Shown here in pieces: positions 1 through 5,111 of a DNA stretch of 5,651 nt. Within the stretch, counting starts at the first letter, position 1. Each line of letters starts with the position of its first letter. The position numbers and the translations under genes were made by a program. The notes under the pieces were generated by a model. It did not search any database, was not told the origin of the DNA, and saw only the letters and a list, made by a program, of their open reading frames with translations. The DNA comes from Dysgonamonadaceae bacterium (GTDB taxonomy: Bacteria > Bacteroidota > Bacteroidia > Bacteroidales > Azobacteroidaceae): contig JAITCT010000132.1 of NCBI GenBank assembly GCA_031282925.1, forward strand, positions 1-5,651. The letters run 5' to 3'.

Positions 1-833
1 TAAAAAACGGGGAAATTGAAGCTGCCATGCCGTATTACGTTCCCTGCAAGGGAATTATTTCCATGCCGCTTTATACGCAGACGATGGGGATTTGGTTCAA
101 CCCGGCTTTTGAGGACAAGTGTTATTCCCACGATTTATTCAGGAAACAAACGATATGCGGGGACTTCATCATGCGTCTGCCGGCGCATGGTTATTTCCTC
201 CAGAATTTTCACTACTCATTTACGGACTGGTTGCCGTTTTATTGGCAGGGTTTTCGTCAGACAACACGCTACACTTATGTTTTGCCCGACATTGGGAATC
301 CCGATGAATTATGGGAAGGGCTGAGCGAAAATATCTGCCGGAACGTCCGAAAGGCGAAAAACAAATACCAATTGACCGTCCGGCGAAACGTTCCAGCGGA
401 TTTGTTCCTGAAACTCAACGCTCAGGTTTATCAAAGGCAGGGCATGAAGCCTTATCAACAGGCAATGTTAAAAAAGTTGATTAATCTTTCCCGGAGTCAT
501 AATCAGGGCGATGTTTGGGGTGCTTACGATACGGAAAACCATTTGTACGCCGGCGTATTTGTCGTCTGGCAGCAAAATTACGCTTACTACATTGCAGGTG
601 GAAATGACACGGAATCGCGGAAGTCGGGAGGATTGGCTTTGGCTATGTGGACAGCGATTAACGATTTGTCGGGACAAGTTCATTCGTTTGATTTTGAAGG
701 TTCGATGATTCGGGGCGTAGAACATTTTTTCCGGGAATTCGGCGCACTTCAAAAACCGTATTTCGCAATAGAAAAGGGAAAAATGAGTTTGCTGAAAAAA
801 ATCCGGATGAAGTTTTTTAAAATAAAAAACTAA
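1..833 (+). CDS. FemAB-like GNAT acyltransferase, 5'-truncated by the window edge
   Basis: The frame is open from the first complete codon (position 3) to the TAA at 831-833, giving 276 residues. The ATG at 27 is probably not the start: the residues before it (NGEIEAAMPYY) read smoothly into the family pattern, so the true N-terminus lies upstream of the window. The protein resembles the GNAT_6/FemAB-like acyltransferases of Bacteroidota. Counting from the Met at 27, visible marks are an early PYYVPCKGIISMPLYTQTMG stretch, a central ENICRNVRKAKNK basic helix, and the C-terminal signature FDFEGSM (about residues 221-227) followed by GVEHFFREFGA and a basic tail. Relatives transfer acyl or aminoacyl groups and often sit in polysaccharide or cell-envelope loci. 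The substrate cannot be read from the sequence. No signal peptide or membrane segment is seen in the visible part, so it is probably cytoplasmic. Family assignment is firm; the role is inferred. Confidence 0.8.
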   Translation, partial: KNGEIEAAMPYYVPCKGIISMPLYTQTMGIWFNPAFEDKCYSHDLFRKQTICGDFIMRLPAHGYFLQNFHYSFTDWLPFYWQGFRQTTRYTYVLPDIGNPDELWEGLSENICRNVRKAKNKYQLTVRRNVPADLFLKLNAQVYQRQGMKPYQQAMLKKLINLSRSHNQGDVWGAYDTENHLYAGVFVVWQQNYAYYIAGGNDTESRKSGGLALAMWTAINDLSGQVHSFDFEGSMIRGVEHFFREFGALQKPYFAIEKGKMSLLKKIRMKFFKIKN

Positions 834-900
834 AAAACGCTTATCTGGACATTGGTGTTAAGTTGGAGTCTGAACACAAAAGGGAAAAAACACATGACTA

Positions 901-931
901 TTTGTTTTCTATAAAGGATATCGTACATTTG
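901..931 (+). promoter_or_regulatory. Bacteroidota-type promoter of the toxin-antitoxin operon
   Basis: TTTG at 901-904 lies exactly 19 bp before TACATTTG at 924-931, matching the Bacteroidota -33/-7 pattern TTTG-N19-TAnnTTTG. Transcription would begin roughly at 936-940, leaving a leader of only about 10-15 nt before the antitoxin ATG at 951. No Shine-Dalgarno box is seen, which is normal in this phylum. Confidence 0.7.
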
Positions 932-936
932 CGATA
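919..936. promoter_or_regulatory. Candidate operator palindrome covering the -7 box
   Basis: TATCG (919-923) and CGATA (932-936) are perfect inverted arms placed exactly on either side of the -7 element TACATTTG. Over the whole 18 bp, 7 of 9 pairs are complementary. Antitoxins of type II systems commonly repress their own promoter by binding such palindromes, so this is a reasonable operator candidate. The arms are short and the binding role is inferred. Confidence 0.35.
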
Positions 937-950
937 AACTTTCAAATATA

Positions 951-1139
951 ATGAAGACAACAGTGGATAAAACGGAAAAAGGAAAAATCAATTGGCTGTT
1001 TCCTGATGAAAATCAAGCGAATAGGGATGTCACGATCGAAGATTTTCGTCAAATGGTGCGTGAAGCGGAAAGAGGCGAAGGAATGAGTTTGCCGGCATAT
1101 AAAGAAAAAATGAATGTATGGTGGCAAAATCATTTATAA
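951..1139 (+). CDS. Type II antitoxin, 62 aa, partner of the RelE/ParE-like toxin
   Basis: This is a small, strongly charged protein directly upstream of a RelE/ParE-like toxin. The middle (DFRQMVREAERGEG, about residues 31-44) and the C-terminus (SLPAYKEKMNVWWQNHL, 46-62) look like amphipathic helices. The second has the pattern often seen in Bacteroidota antitoxins that wrap the toxin. No classic ribbon-helix-helix or helix-turn-helix is obvious, so whether it binds DNA itself is uncertain; the first 30 residues would have to do it. The ATG at 951 follows the promoter closely and is the first possible start. The stop at 1137-1139 is in the same frame as the toxin, 21 nt before the toxin GTG. 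The assignment rests mainly on size, context and the C-terminal pattern. The expected role is to neutralise the toxin in the cytoplasm and help repress the operon. Confidence 0.65.
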   Translation: MKTTVDKTEKGKINWLFPDENQANRDVTIEDFRQMVREAERGEGMSLPAYKEKMNVWWQNHL

Positions 1140-1160
1140 ATACACACCCTCAAAAATGCT

Positions 1161-1475
1161 GTGAAAAAATTAATAATTCAGCCACAATTTGATATTCAAA
1201 TGGCTAATGTCTTAGAATTTGGAATTGAACAATTTGGAATGAAAGTGGCGTATGATTTTTACAAGAATGTGATGAATCTGATTGTAATTTTACCGGCGAT
1301 GCCTCATATTCACCCCAAAAATCGTTTTATTGAAAATACGGAAAAGAAAATATTTCGCAATATTTTAGTTGAAAAATATGCCGTTTTATACTCCGTTACA
1401 GTTCGTTTAATTCGTGTTATTACTATTTATCACACAGCAATTAACCCGAAAATGATAACGAGTTTCGCAAAATAA
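1161..1475 (+). CDS. RelE/ParE-superfamily toxin, 104 aa, GTG start
   Basis: The protein has the RelE/ParE fold pattern. An N-terminal strand (KKLIIQPQF) is followed by helices (ANVLEFGIEQFGMKVAYDFYK, about residues 15-35), with PAMPHIHP near 45-52. The diagnostic strands follow: FRNILVEKYAVLYSVT (65-80), then RVITIYHTAINP (85-96), the end matching the usual I-x-H/Y-x-x-x-NP pattern. It is full length for the family. RelE members cleave mRNA on the ribosome and ParE members inhibit gyrase; the sequence does not decide between them. Only GTG at 1161 gives the full N-terminal strand; the next in-frame ATG, at 1200, would remove 13 residues. The cassette is visibly more AT-rich than the acyltransferase and tilS genes, which suggests acquisition by transfer. 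It is probably co-transcribed with the antitoxin from the promoter at 901-931. Confidence 0.75.
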   Translation: MKKLIIQPQFDIQMANVLEFGIEQFGMKVAYDFYKNVMNLIVILPAMPHIHPKNRFIENTEKKIFRNILVEKYAVLYSVTVRLIRVITIYHTAINPKMITSFAK

Positions 1476-1503
1476 ATCTTGAATTGAAGTGAAAATATGA
1501 CTT

Positions 1504-1530
1504 TTAAAATATTAAAAACATATATTTTAA
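1504..1530. terminator. Weak AT-only hairpin between convergent units
   Basis: A perfect 9-bp inverted repeat, TTAAAATAT (1504-1512) and ATATTTTAA (1522-1530), encloses a 9-nt loop. It lies 28 nt after the toxin stop and at the decayed end of the minus-strand pseudogene. It could end transcription from either side, but the stem has no G-C pair and chance is likely in such AT-rich DNA. Confidence 0.22.
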
Positions 1531-1843
1531 GAACGATTTATTAATCACCCCCTTGGCGTTTCTCCTATTTTTCTCCATATCAATCCGACCGGAATGTCGT
1601 CCGCTGTTCTTCACTTGTATTCCGGTGATTCCAAAACTCATATCTACCATATTTTCAATTGCTTTGAAAAGCGATTCCGGAACGTTTTCGTCGGAAAAAG
1701 GAAATTAGAGAACCAGGCTTTTTGTTCCCCGAATGTTTCTAAACTCAAGGTCATTTTCGAAATCCTTTACCTTCTTGGGGATATACAGCGGATGGATATA
1801 GGGCAGGTAAACATCGGATACCGTATGATAAAATGGAAAACCA

Positions 1844-1860
1844 CCGGTTTAACCAACCGG
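1844..1860. repeat. Short GC-containing inverted repeat downstream of the ATPase/nuclease gene
   Basis: CCGGTT (1844-1849) and AACCGG (1855-1860) pair around a 5-nt loop, 54 nt beyond the stop of the minus-strand ATPase/nuclease gene. It could be a weak terminator for that gene, but no clean U-tract follows on the minus strand. It also overlaps the 5' part of the deacetylase remnant, so it may be chance. Confidence 0.25.
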
Positions 1861-1913
1861 AAAAGCCATTTGGAATTAAATCCTCCGGCAATGCAAGATA
1901 ATGGATTTATACT

Positions 1914-3473
1914 TTACTGTATAGCAATAAACCGGTTAATGTTCCTTTTTTCTTTACTGAAATCAACCCCCACTTTGATTATTTTCCGTCCATCCAGTTG
2001 ATACGGTATCAAATAACCCTTGTCGTCAATTTGTTTGATAGCGTCCTCTGCGTTGCCGTCTAATTTAAATTCAAATACATAAATGTAATTCTTCGTTTTT
2101 ACCACCGCATCAGCCCGGCCTTGTGCACTGCGGACTTCGGCGTCCACATACTGCCCGATTAAAGTAAAAACCACGTAAAAAATTGCCTGATAGTGGCGCT
2201 CATTGTCATTACTCAATTCGTAGGGTATTTTTGCAAAAAACACTTTCAACCGTTCCATAAAATCCTCTGTCCTGCCTGCTTCAAGCTCACGGTAGAATTT
2301 GGCAATATGAAGACTTGTTTCATTGCTCTTGACTGCGGAATAATGCGGAAGCAAAAACTTCAAGAAACCGTACCGTACTTCGGCATTCGGAAAACCTAAA
2401 GTATATAACCCTGTTTCCCTGTCATAGTCTTTGATTGTCAAATAACCGCTTTGATAAATCAAAGGAATCGGATTATCCGCATCTGCGCCATATTCCGAAA
2501 AATCGGAGGAATCAAGCGTAATCCCGTCAACGATTTGCCGGAGATCGAAATTACTTTCCTGCAATAAGCTGACCAAAAAAGTCGGCGTCCCCGTCCGAAA
2601 CCAGTAATCGTCGAAATTTCCGAAATTCAAAGCATTCAATACGCTGAACGGATTGTACATTCCCTCCGATTGGGGCGAAAAATGGTAGCCGTCGTACCGG
2701 CGGGACATCCGGTGGATTACCTCTTCGAAAGTCATATTTTGTTTTTCGGCCATTCTTTTTAATTCCGGCGTAAAAAACCGCAACAATTCATCTTTGGTAA
2801 TACCGCATAAAGAAGCGTAATCCTGTTCCAGGCTAATATCTGCCAGTTGATTCAAATCGCTGAATACGCTGACTTGAGCAAATTTTGTAACTCCGGTCAG
2901 GAAAACGAAACGCAAATAACGGTCGGAACTTTTCAGAACTCCATAGAATGCTTTCAGCGTTTTTCGGTATTCATCGGATAATTTTTTATCAAGAATGGCG
3001 GAAATCATCGGCTTATCATACTCGTCAATCAACACGACGACTCTTTTGCCGGTCTTTTCGTAAGCCTTGCGGATAAGGTTTGTAAAACGATCTGCCTGCG
3101 TTTGGTTGCGGTCATTTTTGCCCCATATATCTTCCCATCTTTCCAGATGGCGTGACAGTATGGCATTCAAACCGTCAATACTGTCGAATTTTTCGGCATT
3201 CAAATCCAAATGAAAAACAGGATATTTTTCCCACTTTGTTTCCAACCCTGCTATGGCTAATCCTTCAAACAGGTCTTTTCGCCCTTCAAAATAGGCTTCA
3301 AAAGTGGAAATTAACAAACTTTTCCCGAAACGGCGGGGACGACTTAAAAAATAAGGAATAGAGAGGCTTGCCGTTTGATAAATCAGGGCAGTCTTATCTA
3401 CATACAAATAACCTTCAGTGCGAAGTTTCTCAAAAGACTGTATTCCTATCGGAAGTTTACGTATCGGTTCCAT
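1914..3473 (-). CDS. AAA-ATPase-like protein with C-terminal PD-(D/E)XK nuclease domain (DUF1703)
   Basis: This is a complete 519-aa protein of a family strongly expanded in Bacteroidales. The N-terminal AAA-ATPase-like domain opens with LPIGIQSFEKLR and YVDKT. It has the family's nucleotide-binding loop SRPRRFGKS (44-52), which replaces a classical Walker A, a Walker B VVVLIDEYD (145-153), and FLTGVTKF (191-198), placed like a sensor-1 strand. RRYDGYHF (258-265) and IYQSGYLTI (339-347) are typical family motifs. The C-terminal DUF1703 region carries PD-(D/E)XK residues: GRAD with Asp455, and FEFK with Glu468 and Lys470. All key residues appear present, so it is probably active. No physiological role is established that I can name; a nuclease-type accessory or mobile function is plausible. 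The ATG at 3473 gives the usual N-terminus, and a TATATTTG box lies 20 bp upstream. It is divergent from tilS. The deacetylase remnant follows it on the same strand. Confidence 0.88.
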   Translation of the reverse strand: MEPIRKLPIGIQSFEKLRTEGYLYVDKTALIYQTASLSIPYFLSRPRRFGKSLLISTFEAYFEGRKDLFEGLAIAGLETKWEKYPVFHLDLNAEKFDSIDGLNAILSRHLERWEDIWGKNDRNQTQADRFTNLIRKAYEKTGKRVVVLIDEYDKPMISAILDKKLSDEYRKTLKAFYGVLKSSDRYLRFVFLTGVTKFAQVSVFSDLNQLADISLEQDYASLCGITKDELLRFFTPELKRMAEKQNMTFEEVIHRMSRRYDGYHFSPQSEGMYNPFSVLNALNFGNFDDYWFRTGTPTFLVSLLQESNFDLRQIVDGITLDSSDFSEYGADADNPIPLIYQSGYLTIKDYDRETGLYTLGFPNAEVRYGFLKFLLPHYSAVKSNETSLHIAKFYRELEAGRTEDFMERLKVFFAKIPYELSNDNERHYQAIFYVVFTLIGQYVDAEVRSAQGRADAVVKTKNYIYVFEFKLDGNAEDAIKQIDDKGYLIPYQLDGRKIIKVGVDFSKEKRNINRFIAIQ

Positions 3474-3493
3474 GAATTGTGTTATTAAAAGTG

Positions 3494-3501
3494 CAAATAT
3501 A
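3494..3501 (-). promoter_or_regulatory. Probable -7 box for the ATPase/nuclease gene
   Basis: Read on the minus strand this is TATATTTG, a perfect TAnnTTTG element, 20 bp before the ATG at 3473. No good TTTG is found at the -33 distance, so the promoter is partial and may be weak or need an activator. Confidence 0.45.
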
Positions 3502-3520
3502 AGAAATTATATCTGATAAT

Positions 3521-3552
3521 GTTGTTTGTTACTTTTAATCATATTACATTTG
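3521..3552 (+). promoter_or_regulatory. Promoter of tilS
   Basis: GTTG at 3521-3524 (TTG core) lies 20 bp before TACATTTG at 3545-3552, close to the Bacteroidota consensus. The -7 box and the two bases after it (TACATTTGCG) are identical to those of the toxin-antitoxin promoter. The predicted leader is about 20 nt. The -33 box lies in the stretch where the divergent ATPase promoter would place its own -33 box, so the two could interfere. Confidence 0.6.
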
Positions 3553-3577
3553 CGCCCAATTCAAACAAACGTATGGG

Positions 3578-4903
3578 ATGTTGCAAACCGTCAAACGTTA
3601 TATAGAAAGAAATAATTTGTTGACGCCAAACGGAAAAATCGTTGTCGGACTAAGCGGCGGCAGCGATTCGGCGGTTTTACTGTCTGTTCTGTGCAGGCTT
3701 GGTTACGATTGCCTGGCGGCGCATTGCAACTTTCATTTGCGGGCGGAAGAATCCTGTCGGGACGAACAATTTGCCGGCGAATTTGCCGCATCTTTGCGGA
3801 TTCCGTTTCTCAAGCGAGATTTTGATACGCGCACCGTGGCGAAAGAAAGAGGCGTTTCTATTGAGATGGCGGCGAGAAACCTGCGCTACGAATGGTTTGA
3901 GGAAGTACGGAAAAATGAAGACGCCGTTGCCGTTACCGTCGGGCATCACAGGGACGATAGCGTTGAAACTTTGTTGTTGAACCTGATCCGGGGAACAGGC
4001 ATTAAAGGCCTGACCGGAATTAAACCCCGCAACGGACGGATTATCCGTCCGTTACTTTGCGTTTCCAAAGCGGAGATTTTGCTATATGCACAAACGGAAA
4101 AACTGCCGTATGTCAATGATTCGTCCAACCGTTTGCCGGAATTTACCCGCAATAAAATCCGTTTGATGGTGATTCCTTTGTTGAAAACGCTGAATCCTTC
4201 GGTAAACGAGGCTTTGGTGCAAACGATGTACAATTTGAATGAAGCCGCCAAAGTATATGAAGCCGAAATTGAAAAAAAGAAGAAAATCATATTTGACGAA
4301 AAATCGGGGCGCATCCATATTCCTCTGCTGAAGGCTTTCCCTTCGCCCGAAACACTGCTGTTTGAGTTGTTAAAAGATTTCGGATTCGGGAAAGAAGTGA
4401 TTTCGAATATTCATAAAGCAATTGACGGTCAACCTGGTAAAACATTCTATTCCAATACCCACCGTTTGGTAAAAGACAGGGATGCTTTTTTGCTTACGCC
4501 GCATGAGGATGAAAAGGAAGAAGAGAAAAAATATTGGATTCAATCAAGCGAGACGGGTATCATCAACCTTCCTTTCCGGATGGAGATTTCCTGCACGGAC
4601 GAGCCTGCGATGCAATTCCATAAACATGTTGCCTGTTTAGACAGGGATAAACTTCGCTTCCCGTTACTTCTGCGGAAATGGGAACCCGGCGATAGATTTA
4701 TTCCGCTCGGAATGAAAGGCTTTCAGAAACTCAGCGATTTTTTCACCAACCGGAAAATCAGTAAGCCTCAAAAGGAAAAAATCAGGGTGCTTCTTTCCGG
4801 CGAAGACATTGTATGGGTGGTTAATCACCGGATTGATGAGCGGTTTAAAATTGGTTCGCACACGAAAAATGCGTATATTATAAAAATTCTGTTGACGAGT
4901 TAA
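3578..4903 (+). CDS. tilS: tRNA(Ile)-lysidine synthetase TilS
   Basis: TilS uses ATP to attach lysine to C34 of the CAU-anticodon tRNA-Ile, so that it reads AUA and is charged with isoleucine. It is a cytoplasmic, normally essential enzyme. The protein is 441 aa, the usual length for a full TilS. The N-terminal PP-loop ATPase motif SGGSDS is at residues 26-31, HCNFHLR at 49-55, and the family block GHHRDDSVETLLLNLIRGTG at 122-141, followed by IIRPLL and the NDSSN...RNKIR segment. A linker region leads to the C-terminal TilS domain, RKWEPGDRFIPLGMKG onward (366 to about 425), ending in VVNHRIDERFKI. The ATG at 3578 is chosen because the overlapping ATG at 3573 is in another frame and soon stops. 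The gene appears monocistronic with its own promoter. The AUA codons in this window agree with a need for this enzyme. Its stop lies inside an octamer repeat array. Confidence 0.96.
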   Translation: MLQTVKRYIERNNLLTPNGKIVVGLSGGSDSAVLLSVLCRLGYDCLAAHCNFHLRAEESCRDEQFAGEFAASLRIPFLKRDFDTRTVAKERGVSIEMAARNLRYEWFEEVRKNEDAVAVTVGHHRDDSVETLLLNLIRGTGIKGLTGIKPRNGRIIRPLLCVSKAEILLYAQTEKLPYVNDSSNRLPEFTRNKIRLMVIPLLKTLNPSVNEALVQTMYNLNEAAKVYEAEIEKKKKIIFDEKSGRIHIPLLKAFPSPETLLFELLKDFGFGKEVISNIHKAIDGQPGKTFYSNTHRLVKDRDAFLLTPHEDEKEEEKKYWIQSSETGIINLPFRMEISCTDEPAMQFHKHVACLDRDKLRFPLLLRKWEPGDRFIPLGMKGFQKLSDFFTNRKISKPQKEKIRVLLSGEDIVWVVNHRIDERFKIGSHTKNAYIIKILLTS

Positions 4904-4980
4904 CAAGTTAACGGATAAAATTTTTTTATTATATTGGGTTATGGATTTGCCAAGTCTTGTTAACTCGTTTACTCATCAAC
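4891..4980. repeat. Inverted pair of 8-bp repeat arrays (GTTRACRA-like)
   Basis: The left array on the plus strand has three consecutive octamers: GTTGACGA (4891-4898), GTTAACAA (4899-4906) and GTTAACGG (4907-4914). The right array on the minus strand, read from 4980 down to 4957, gives GTTGATGA, GTAAACGA and GTTAACAA. The two arrays face each other across a 42-bp AT-rich spacer. ACGAGTTAACAAG (4895-4907) is perfectly complementary to CTTGTTAACTCGT (4956-4968), so a 13-bp stem with a 48-nt loop is possible. The left array contains the last codons and stop of tilS. A T7 run (4921-4927) follows the left array and may add termination, but this is not a classical intrinsic terminator. Confidence 0.7.
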
Positions 4981-4986
4981 TAAAAT

Positions 4987-5017
4987 TTTGAGATGCCGAA
5001 TATTATTTATACTTTTG
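4987..5017 (+). promoter_or_regulatory. Strong-consensus promoter of the secreted-protein gene
   Basis: TTTG at 4987-4990 lies exactly 19 bp before TACTTTTG at 5010-5017, a full match to TTTG-N19-TAnnTTTG. Transcription should start near 5022-5026, giving a leader of about 87 nt before the ATG at 5111. That is longer than for the other genes here and leaves room for leader-based control. Confidence 0.7.
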
Positions 5018-5078
5018 CACATGCAAATTTCAGGTATATAAACGAACATTTACATTACTGCCGATTTGACATAAATTT

Positions 5079-5111
5079 ATTTAAAAACAAAGTATAATGA
5101 TTTAAAAACAA
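5079..5111 (+). repeat. 12-bp direct repeat in the leader, 21-bp period
   Basis: ATTTAAAAACAA occurs at 5079-5090 and again at 5100-5111, the second copy running into the A of the start codon. Between them an ATG at 5097 opens a two-codon frame (ATG ATT TAA). The A-rich copies may help ribosome recruitment, which in this phylum depends little on Shine-Dalgarno pairing, or may simply be a local duplication. Confidence 0.55.

Larger units (their letters stand above)
1504..1880 (-). pseudogene. Remnant of a polysaccharide deacetylase (NodB-like) gene, internally deleted
   Basis: On the minus strand, the frame from 1848 down to 1504 has one internal stop (TAA at 1707-1705) but otherwise reads like real protein. 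Its first part, FYHTVSDVYLPYIHPLY then KKVKDFENDLEF, resembles the N-terminus of Bacteroidales polysaccharide deacetylases (pattern YHTVSD, LPHI.HLY, F..DL). The part after the stop, FPFSDENVPESLF, MSFGITGIQ and GRIDMEK, resembles their C-terminus (FPFTD.GV, FGTAG, R..ME). Upstream, another frame gives KWLFRLVKPVV, which joins to PFYHTVSD across a short A run at 1837-1840, so a frameshift (+2 or -1) is likely there. The catalytic middle is absent: about 125 codons remain of a family usually near 300. Intact relatives remove acyl groups from cell-surface polysaccharides. No convincing start codon remains. The family call comes from remembered motif patterns, not from a search. The rest of the gap between 1476 and 1913 shows nothing else I can support. 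Confidence 0.55.

Noticed and set aside
16..324. 102-codon plus-strand frame overlapping the acyltransferase
   Set aside because: It is out of frame with the FemAB-like protein, is rich in R and C, and has no promoter in view.
812..838. AT-only inverted repeat GTTTTTTA/TAAAAAAC with a further tandem TAAAAAAC at the end of the acyltransferase gene
   Set aside because: The stem has a single G-C pair at its base and no useful stability as a terminator. It is best explained by A/T homopolymer runs encoding the Lys/Phe-rich C-terminus and stop.
1594..2001. 135-codon plus-strand open frame between the toxin and the ATPase gene
   Set aside because: It is in exact codon-aligned antisense to the deacetylase remnant and then overlaps the 3' end of the ATPase gene. 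Its product is rich in H, C, Y and I with no family pattern, and no Bacteroidota promoter precedes it. It is a shadow.
3946..4318. Minus-strand open frames of 122 and 78 codons inside tilS
   Set aside because: tilS is unambiguous across this region with its family motifs, so these are antisense shadows.
4899..4927. Classical rho-independent terminator after tilS, using the GTTAAC repeats and the T run
   Set aside because: Adjacent GTTAAC copies leave only a 2-nt loop, and the alternative stems are very short and AU-only. The octamer-array explanation fits better.
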